Shown piece by piece: positions 1-8,700 of a stretch of DNA of 11,932 nt. Source of the DNA: Echinostoma caproni (lineage: Eukaryota > Platyhelminthes > Trematoda > Plagiorchiida > Echinostomatidae); assembly GCA_900618425.1 (NCBI GenBank), contig UZAN01058608.1, positions 1 to 11,932 of the forward strand, read 5' to 3'. Position 1 is the stretch's first letter, and each line of letters begins with the position of its first letter. The notes below the pieces were generated by a model. The model ran no database searches. It saw nothing but the letters and a program-made list of their open reading frames with translations, and was not told the origin of the DNA. Both the position numbers and the translations under genes were made by a program.

Positions 1-430
1 TGTCTTCATGTCTCTAAAAGTATTTCTTACAGTTTATTGCTTACATTATGCCGGCTGACGTGTATAGTTTTTTAAAATATTAACTGTCAGCTCTTGTGCT
101 TGCAAAAGTTATAAACAATACAATACCATACAATACAAGACTTCACGCACGATTAGATTTGCCGAAGAAGCCTTATTTGCAAAACGTCAAACAAACGGTG
201 TGATTTTTATATCCAGTGAATCAACGCTATCTACCCTGAGATACTTGATAACACTTGAAAAGGGAGTTGTTTCTAGAAGCCCTTCAAGTACCCCCGATGC
301 TTAATCAGAAGAAAGATGAAATTACATTGGGTTGTCCAGGTCGCTTCATTTTAGGTATGATTGAACAAATGTTTGGTAAAGTTTAGGAAATTGTCCGATT
401 CAATGGAATATTGTATGAGTATTGTTTCGT
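1..430 (+). repeat. 3' tail of a CR1/SR1-like LINE (copy A), cut by the window edge
   Basis: This segment matches 1680-2110 in direct orientation at a net offset of 1679 bases. Small indels balance out, so the offset is the same at the start, middle and end. Two blocks are identical: 162-195 with 1841-1874, and 328-369 with 2007-2048. The rest is diverged. In the second copy the matching stretch follows the degenerate C-terminal coding end of a CR1-type reverse transcriptase, so I read this as the 3' untranslated tail of an earlier copy whose body lies left of the window. Similarity fades near 425-430. No intact coding remains. Confidence 0.7.
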
Positions 431-734
431 GCCCTACTAAAGTAGCCGCGACAGAAAAAGGAACGTGCGTGCAAGTCTCACAATGCTTCAGCTGTCAGCT
501 ATTTGTCAATGTTTATCAAAACTGAAGTAAATAGATTGAACGCATTATTATTTGAACGCATTCTGGGGACTGGAAACAGCAAACATCTGTGACAATGTAT
601 ACTAATTGTCTGAGGAGGTAAGAAAGTAGAGTCGAAGTTGGACGTGTTTTTGACCCATGGCAATAACATCTTAAGCTCTTATATTTCCTGAAAAGGCTAA
701 CCTCAAAACCCTCAGCAGTCTATAAACATTCCCA
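431..734. other. Unassigned spacer between two LINE copies
   Basis: I see no exon, RNA gene or recognisable repeat in this stretch. It separates the 3' tail of copy A from the first recognisable reverse-transcriptase residues of copy B. It could hold highly decayed 5' sequence of copy B or host DNA. Confidence 0.4.
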
Positions 735-1690
735 GTGTTCCGTCCCAGTTTGCTTACAAGTCTAATAGATACGCCTTGGAGGCAGTCTCTACTTTTTTTT
801 CATTTTATCAGCAAGTCCTTGAACAACTTTGCTTGTCCGTTCGGTGTGCTTTTCTGGACTATTCTTGTGCATTTGGTTCCATTGCTCGATCTAATTTGTC
901 ACAACAGCTGGAATCGTTTGAATGCAACAAGCAGTTGTTAGCCTGGCTAGCCCACGTTTTTACTGATGGAGTACAAATCCCTAGATTGAGGAATTCTTCA
1001 TCGAAAATTGTAATCCACAACTTCGGAGTTGTTCAACGAGCTATGTTATTCCCAAGCATATTTCCAATTATAATTGTGATATCCTCTGTGTTTCCTTGCA
1101 GGACTTTTTAAATATGCGGGTGATGTTCTATGTTAACCCAATTGTTCTTACTCCAAGCCCAGCGCTTTTGTTGACTATTTTGAACAAATACAGTCATTCT
1201 GTTCCTTATCCGGACTGACTTTAAATCCCAGTATATTCGTGTAATGTTTATATAGATTTGCTCACTCCCTATATCCGGCAGACCCCAAAGTGAATAATAA
1301 TACCTAGTGTAAGCTCTGTGACTGCGGCACCTCTGATTTCAAATTCGAAAGCTCAGGCAGCTTCGCGTATCTCAGTCAGTTATTTCTATATTTTTTCATC
1401 ATTGTGTTTCCCCTACCGTAAGCTACTGTTCCCAGTTATTTTCCTAGCTCACTCAAACAGGATTTCAAATTCCTAACCCGTGATTTAACCATTATTGGTA
1501 GTTTCTCTTTTGTTCCTCTGAATGAGTTGGCTTCAGAGCTTTCAGAATAACTTCCTGTGTGAAATTTGCTGAGCGGATTCTCACAGATCCTGACCGCCCA
1601 TTGCATCTAGAACTGACAGGTTACTCATAGAAGAAGAGCGGTCAATGAGTGAATTTTGTCGTAAACTGCGATTATGAATTGTCCCCATGT
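735..1690 (+). pseudogene. CR1/SR1-like LINE reverse transcriptase, 5'-truncated and decayed (copy B)
   Basis: The reading changes frame several times, but RT landmarks occur in the right order. At 839-883 is a VRCAFLDY..AFGSI motif, the trematode CR1 form of motif A (FLDYSxAFDSI), with the second aspartate replaced by glycine. At 1025-1045 is GVVQRAM, matching the GVPQGAV box. At 1113-1124 the catalytic YADD reads YAGD. Near 1200-1230 is a LTLNPS thumb motif, near 1400-1430 a segment ending in YCS, and at about 1555-1605 a C-terminal block containing KFAERILTDPDRPLH. The endonuclease and the N-terminal RT are absent. Stops, frameshifts and two altered catalytic aspartates mean it cannot code for an active enzyme. 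CR1/Jockey-type LINEs normally move by target-primed reverse transcription. The assignment rests on motif recognition, not alignment. Confidence 0.75.
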
Positions 1691-2110
1691 CTATAAAGAC
1701 ATTTCTCACAGTTTATTGTTCACATAATGTCGGTTGACGTGCATAATTTGTTAAAAACTGAACTGTGAGCTCTAGTGCTTGCAACAGTTATACACAAAAC
1801 AATACGGTAGAATAGAAGAATTCGCTTACTATGATATTTACCGAAGAAGCCTTATTTGCAAAACGTCAAACAAATGGTGTGACTTTTTATATCCATTGAA
1901 TCAACGCAATCTACCCTGAGAAGCTTGTTAACACTTGAAAGGTAGTTGTTTCTCGAAGCCCTTTAAGTACCCTCAATGCTTAGTCAGAAGTAAGATGAAA
2001 TTTCTTTGGGTTGTCCAGGTCGCTTCATTTTAGGTATGATTGAACAAAGTTTTGGTTAAGTTTAGCAAATTGTTCGATTCGATGGAATACTGTATTAGTA
2101 ATACTTCGTA
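1680..2110 (+). repeat. 3' tail of CR1/SR1-like LINE copy B, direct repeat of 1-430
   Basis: The start abuts the degenerate C-terminal coding block of copy B. The segment repeats 1-430 with two fully identical blocks (1841-1874 and 2007-2048) inside more diverged sequence. Similarity ends near 2105-2110. No poly(A) or microsatellite tail is obvious at the end. The two tails in direct orientation could be mistaken for LTRs, but the enclosed RT is of LINE type and the second tail follows directly from its C-terminus. Confidence 0.7.
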
Positions 2111-2595
2111 ACAAAAGGAACAAACAAACGCTGGCCTAATCAAATCACATTGGCTACAGAAGGTTATGTGAGTTGAACCCCAACAATATTGTGTATTTTG
2201 AAGCATCAGTTACCTAAAAAAGTGATCCAGAGAGTCCCTATTATAGAAACGGTTATCACGAAGTGCCACGTATTTTGGATGACCAATGCAAACTAAACTA
2301 ACCGAAACCCCTTAACAAGGTTTTCCTCAATCCGTTGACCTGTACTGAAAAGTGTATCTAGCGCATCATTCTTTGGGGCAGAAAATTAACGCGCTGATTC
2401 TGTCATACAATTGGTGCGCCGTACTGTTCAGCTATTGGCAAATTCATCACAAACGACCGTTCGAACAAAATGGGCCAATGAAATACCTGTTTATTACTCA
2501 TCGGAACCCCCCCCCCTTCGTCTCGTCTTGCTTGCTGTACTTTAGTTCCACGGACAACCGTAGGCTCCCTGTGGGGACGAGGAAAACTGCTTTGG
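2111..2595. other. Upstream flank of the host gene
   Basis: I find no supported coding exon here. Three CCAAT pentamers lie in it: 2410-2414 and 2434-2438 on the minus strand (ATTGG) and 2475-2479 on the plus strand. A run of ten C residues sits at 2507-2516. Short open frames on both strands at 2352-2675 and 2403-2615 have no recognisable product or splice context, and I treat them as chance. Confidence 0.4.
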
Positions 2596-2596
2596 G

Positions 2597-2601
2597 CCAA
2601 T
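2597..2601 (+). promoter_or_regulatory. CCAAT box upstream of the TATA box
   Basis: CCAAT sits inside TGGGCCAAT (2593-2601), 32 bases before the TATA box. The same nine bases occur at 2471-2479. CCAAT pentamers are the binding core of NF-Y in animals; that this one is used is inference from position and repetition. Confidence 0.4.
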
Positions 2602-2633
2602 TGCACGCCCACCAACTGGCTGTTCCGGGGAGC

Positions 2634-2641
2634 TATAAAAT
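2634..2641 (+). promoter_or_regulatory. TATA box of the host gene
   Basis: TATAAAAT is a near-ideal TATA element. With the usual spacing of about 30 bases, transcription would start near 2664. That is after the ATG at 2659 and before the ATG at 2704, which favours 2704 as the start codon. The upstream CCAAT box and the downstream signal-peptide exon support a real promoter. Trematode genes may also be trans-spliced, which would make the mRNA start differ from the transcription start. Confidence 0.5.
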
Positions 2642-2703
2642 AACGCGTCTAACTGCGAATGTTTACGCAAGCTAGCAGTCCGATTCTCTTCTTGTTCACC
2701 ATC

Positions 2704-2749
2704 ATGCTTCGCCTCTATCTAACCATCGTACTTCAAATTCTCATGTGGG
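2704..2749 (+). CDS. Exon 1: start codon and signal peptide
   Basis: This exon encodes MLRLYLTIVLQILMW plus the first base of codon 16. The donor GTAAGT at 2750 is consensus. An in-frame ATG at 2659 would add 15 residues (MFTQASSP...), but it lies only 25 bases after the TATA box and has C at -3. The ATG at 2704 has A at -3 and starts a typical signal peptide directly. The exon ends in phase 1. Confidence 0.55.
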
Positions 2750-5700
2750 GTAAGTCACTTCAGTATTTTATTCTCGACGTTTGCCCACTAGTGCTCATAT
2801 CATGTCATCTGGATTCCCGCACATGGGACGTTGCTTTGGGATGGTCAAAAATGGGATTCCATTACAATGTCAACGTGAGTTCCCCTCGTTCGTAAAATGT
2901 ATCCGGCGCGTGTATCGTTAACGTGCCCCACGCCTCGAGGGCTCATGGCTTGAGATAAACTTTGAACGAGTGAATAGAAATGATACCCCGCGTTGTCAAT
3001 TAGGCGTTCTTTATAGCTGCTGCTGAAGCTTTGATCTTGCTTATTTTAAGGAACAGGAGTTAGGAAACAGATGAATCATGTTTTATTTCGATACGAACCA
3101 ACGTTTTCATAAATTTGTTCAGACTAACAGTTGGATATATGCGTTGACCTGTTTGTCACATACAATATCTCATGCAACATTGTTGACAGCTGTGTGCCAT
3201 ACATTTGTCTATGGATCAACAGGAAATGATTTTACATTGTCCTGCAAATATATTTTTTCTCCTGTTCAAGTATACTGAAATTAATGAAATTGATTTGTTT
3301 GAGTATTTGGTTTCAAAGTTTCACCGGCGAATCGCGAATTGACACCGCACATCATGATCAGGCCCGTTGTATGTGTACCGAATTTCCGAAGGCCGTTACG
3401 AATGCCCGAAAGAAATGAATTCCAAATGCATCAATTTCTAGTGTACAAATTCACAAACTGCATAGAATCCAAACTTCGGTTTCATGAAGCGATCTGCCAA
3501 TATAAATTGCCAAAATAAGCTAGGTGCATTCATACCCACACAAGAAGAGCAAACTGGTCGTTACTTCGCAGTTCAAGGGGTGATACACACTGAACTACAA
3601 ATCTTCACTCCTTCTATTCACTACAGCAATTTCAGTTCCGTTTTTGGGACCGAACTGATGACATGAATGCTGAGGTGAAAACATCTGAATACAGTCCGGA
3701 GATAGTGCCTTTCGGTTTTCGTGTTCAGCTGTACCGTTTCAGCTGTGTCTCAGGCTTTCGCCTAGTCTGTCATACAAATGAAGGACTCCTATTGGAAAGC
3801 ATGAACGTGACAGCAATCGGTCCCGGAATGAGGTGCCCAAAATGCGCTGATGACAAAATGTGAGTGTCGTTTTAGAAGTTAGTTTCAGCAAAATTTTCCC
3901 CTAGATGGTGAATGTTTGTATTTCTCTTTGATGTGTATAACAAATAATTTAGTCCTTTTCCGCCTATCAGTCCATCAGGACGAGACAGCACCTTGACGTG
4001 ACATGATGTCTTGTGCACCTCTCTGACCCAACTAGCTTTACAAGATCACTTTTATCAAGCCGCAGATCTGATCATGCCTGGAAGGACGGAGGGTACAAAT
4101 GAGAACAGGTTTAACCTCCTGGTCCTCCAGATTGGAGGTTCAACTCTCGTTCTCGTCTCAGTCGACAAAATGGTAGAGGAGTAGTCGATCTAAGTAAATG
4201 GGCCCCCACTTCGCTTCACTTGCTTCACCCACTGTCTGGCGGTCAGGTTCTTGTTAGGACTAAAGGCTTTGGTCGATAACCGTAATCGTTCTCCTGCTAA
4301 GTGACCTTCTGGATACCCTGGCAGTACCTGCCCATCAAACTCGAATGCATACGAAAACAAAACATAATTCCGTACTGCAAATTTTGTCGCGCATGATAAT
4401 CAGGATCGCGCTGCCCATTGAATCGAACGGGTTGGGTAGTGATAAGTGGGCTACTGCTCACATATCCCAACCTTTGTTCAACTTTTTGTCTTCCGTTCCA
4501 AACCTTCTCCCTTTACATCTTCTTCCGACCCCAAACATTCTCTCAGGCAACTTGATCGTCACTCGTCAAAGTTCGTCGCCAAGTAACTCGGTAAGTAGTT
4601 TAGCACAAAATAAATTGCCTATTCGGAAGCCTCATTAGCCACTGAATGTGAGGGCCTTCAACGTAAGGACTTAGATGCAGATAGGTCAACAGTCAAATAT
4701 TGTTCCAACTGATACGCAACATTGGAGGTCGGTGAACCACAGTTAGTGAAACAATCTGCGAGAAAATTGGACCAGCTATTCACAGAACGAAACAACGGCT
4801 TAGCCCGTGCGCGAAGTACTTCAATTAAGACAGTTCAGCTGGCTAGGTGCTCACCAGCCTATATTGTCTGTTGTAGTTCCGGCTGCATAGGAAGTGTCAT
4901 GTAAACCTCCGACTGCAGCAGAAGTATGATCATGCATCCCAGCTTTGACTAAAGGAAAAACAGCTGGATCGGATGGGCTTATCTACACTAGTTGGAAGTT
5001 GTTGACGATGCCCTCTTAGACTCCACCATTGATCTAATGCGTACAATCTGGTCACATAAGCGTAACCTATCACCTCCGAACAAAACACCGATTAATCTTG
5101 CAACGAGTGTATAAACCGCCGTGGAATTAGCTTGATCCCAATCGGCACCCAGTTACTAGGCTCCTCCTCTTCCTTCGACATCTGATACCGTTTAGGGCGA
5201 CAAATATCNACTATTTGGAAGTTGTTGGCGATGCCCTCTTAGACTCCACCATTGATCTAATGCGTACAATCTGGTCACATAAGCGTAACCTATCATCTCC
5301 GAGCAAAACACTGATTAATCCCGCAACGACTGCGTAAACCACCGTGAAATTAGCTTGATCCCAATTGTCACCAAGTTACTAGCCTCCTCCTCTTCCTTCG
5401 ACATCTGATACCGTTTAGGGCGACAAATATCCGCAAACAACCAGCAGGATTTCAACCAGGTCCCGGGTGTGTCGATTGCATCTTCACTCTGCCTCAAGTC
5501 CTCGAGGTACACCATACTCACCGTTGACCAACGGTTGTCATGTTTCTTGACCTAAAACGAGCCTTCGACTCAGTTGGCCGCGAAACCGTAATGGGCTTGG
5601 TTATTCGTAAATTAATTTCGTAGAAGTATTTGGACATATTGAGTTCACTCTATTCACATGATTCTGTTAGCGTAATGGTTCACTGTGAGCTGAGTAGGTC

Positions 5701-8700
5701 GTTCGGAATTAGCAGCGGTGTTCGTCAAAGGTGTCCTCTTTCGCCATTGCTGTTCAATTTCGTCATAGACAAACCACTGGCATACGAGAAAATTTCGTTG
5801 AAAATCCTATTGAGAAGAATTAATGAGGCGCACGCAGCTATTACTTTTACATCAGAAGTGGAATCAGAATATACCTTCCATTTTCTTTATGTGAATCTCA
5901 AACGACGTAGTGATGGTTATCTGAATAGAAGTGTTTATTGCAAGCCAACATGGACTGGGCAATATATCCACTTCTCAAGCTTCGTACCACTGAAACGGAA
6001 ACGGAACACTTCATTCAGAAATATCTATCTGAGACACCCAATGGACCGGATTTAACAACAGTGAATAAGAAAGACTTATACATGCGACTCCCTTACAAAG
6101 GGGAGAACAAAAGTGATCTAATCATCAGACGCTTGGAAAGAACATTCACACGCACATTTCCCGCAGCGCGTTTATGCCTTCAGTGCACCAGTCGACCAAT
6201 TATTTCCATGAATCTCAAGAATAAACTGCCTATTTCTACCTTTTCTATGATTACCCACTCATTTGTTTGCTCATTTTCGGCAAACTACATCGGTAGAATC
6301 ATCAGGCAGTTCTCCTAGAGAATCACAGAACATAAACCAGCCTGGATGTTTACTGGAGATAGAAAAACCATAACAAGTGCCATTGTCAAACACCTCGCCA
6401 ATACGAGAAATACTGCGAATGAAGACGATTTCGAAGTGATCTACCGTATTTCCAAGGCTTGAGCAGCTCACGCAGGACCAATACACCTGATGCAGCGTTG
6501 TGGTTTCATTGAAGTTGAAAATTCACGTATAGTGCTCCACTGTACGATACGTTCTGCTGTATGGTTGTGAAACCTTGAATTTGCGAGTAGAATACATCGT
6601 TTAGCAGTGTTCGACACTCGATGCCTGTATAGTCTGACCCAGGTGGGATGGAGCGAGCGGGTTGTTATCTTAGAAGTAAGTCGTCGGGTGTTTGGGAATA
6701 CCCCAAAGAAGACCTGGCCATCATATCGAATCCAGTTCAGTAGGCTCCGTTGGTTGAAACGTGTTGTGCGTATATCAGACCGTTGCCTCTCCGAATCGCA
6801 GTGGCTTTTGTAGGCTGAAAAAAACAACTGGAAGCCAAAAGAAGACTCTTGGTGACGAATCAAGAAGAAAAATTGCCCAGAGTGATTTGATTGAGTAGGT
6901 GTCTCTCGGATTCCGGGTTCGGGTCCAAAAGATTCCAAAACCGCATGGTTGGAGACACGGAAGATCATGGCCGAAAACCGACAGCAATGGAGATCATGCT
7001 GTCAATTACTATCAGACCAGAATGCTTGAAATAGTATGTATGCATAGCTGAATTGTTTACTCTGTGTGTTCAACTTACAGTTTTACTTCCTTTTCGCATC
7101 TCCAATAATAGGGACAATTTCTATCCCCAATACACATTCTCAATTACCGTTTATACAATATGAGTTTGACAGTGATCAGTGAAGTTCGCTTCACTGTATG
7201 TCATTTTGTAATGCTGATAATGATGATGCGTTTATCAGATTGAGCGTTCACTTTGATTCAATATGCGAACTCGTGTTCCACAAGGCAATCTAGGACTAAT
7301 AGAAAACCGTTTTTTTATGTTCTGCAGAGTATTCACGCTAAACATGTTTGAAAAATACTTGGATATGGGTGACCTTTGCGCGACAGGAAGCGCCGATAGC
7401 TGGGTACGTTCGCTCAGTGAAATGTCCTTGTTTATTCTGGCAAGGTGTATGCAAATATCTCATGTCTTATGAAGTTTTGATATGCAATTATTTTTTCTCT
7501 GTCAGTTAGTTCTATGCAGATGATTCCGACTGATTGTTCTTTTGAGTCCCTGATGAATCAAATGTACAGTTCTCTTATCAATTCTTTCTCAACGAGATAC
7601 TGATTCCATGTGTGGTACGGTAAGCTGGCAAGTATTTTGAGTAAAACCGTACGATACCTTGAATTATATGGTCACCTCATGTGATGATTGTGAATTATTG
7701 AAATCGTGGGTGAACTGTTGCCTATCAGAGAATTTGTAAGCTGATGGATTTCGAAGCACAATTTACGCGATGTAATCGTTTAACCGGTGAGACCGAGTTC
7801 CCGGCTGATTTACGCTGACGGAGAACGATGAACAGAATGGAGATTCGGATTTTTATGGGTATGGTCATGCTGGCTGAGTTGATGGTGACATTTACTTAGC
7901 AAAACTGGCGGTGTTCGACCTCCTGAGAAGGAGGAAAGGAAGAAACTATGACACGCTTTGAAATGGTATTCAAGATTCAAGAAACACAATCAACAATCAC
8001 AATTTGTTATGCATTTAGATAGCTTGAGTTGAAAGAACATTTCTGTCTGAAGCTACTATCTGGAAACTGATTGAGGGTTGTTTTGCAATTCTTGCAGATT
8101 GAGGTATCACTCAATGGACGTGTGCGACCGGTACAACCAATTTGGACCGTTGAGTGCTCTGCTCAAAGTGGTCCCGTGACGCTCAGCCGATCTCGCCTGT
8201 CATCCCGCGAACATGCAAGCAAAGGTGGTATCGTGCTATCGCGGCACAAGAGATCAACTGGCGATGTGAGTTTTTTTCATTTTCACAATTGCCCACAAGT
8301 TACGATGATGCAGACAATGAACATGCTCTGACCGATAATACCTTTATGAGTTTCTGAAGCCAATTAAATAGAGATAACAGAGTGATTTGAAAGTCGTTTG
8401 CGTGAATACAAAGGCTTCCTCGTCGAAGGTAATTGCACAGCTAAGTAGCTGAAATATTTTGCGGCCCGTCAACAAAGACAGAAACGTTCGTGTTCGATCT
8501 CTTTTATGTTACTCAGGCTTATCAGTCTTGTTTAATGTCCTGTATGGCTTTGCAATTCAATTTTTGTCATTATCGATGATTTAAAGGTATATGAGGTGAA
8601 AATGGGATGGAGCCTTGAACAGAAGACAATTTTTATGCGTAATCTTTTTTATGTTTTATTTTATTCAATTTGGACAAACGTGGAGTCATATATGCTTCCA

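Noticed and set aside
1..2110. LTR-like element with flanking direct repeats 1-430 and 1680-2110
   Set aside because: The enclosed RT is of CR1/LINE type and has no protease, integrase or gag. The second repeat follows directly from its C-terminus, so a LINE 3' tail is the simpler reading.
2507..2516. Run of ten C residues
   Set aside because: A homopolymer of this length may be sequencing or slippage noise; no motif is attached to it.
3078..3278. Possible additional exon in intron 2
   Set aside because: Open frame only; no in-phase AG and GT pair fits, and exons 2 and 3 already join in phase 0.
6468..6968. Minus-strand open frame of 166 codons, the longest in the window
   Set aside because: The plus strand of the same region holds ordered RTE C-terminal motifs (VLLYGCET, VFDTRCL, RRVFGNTP). 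The minus frame has no recognisable motif and is a shadow.
8098..8265. Alternative frames of exon 5, including one containing CKQRWYRAIAAQEINW
   Set aside because: Those frames contain stops inside the exon or fail the phase match with exons 4 and 6; only the phase-0 frame is open from acceptor to donor.
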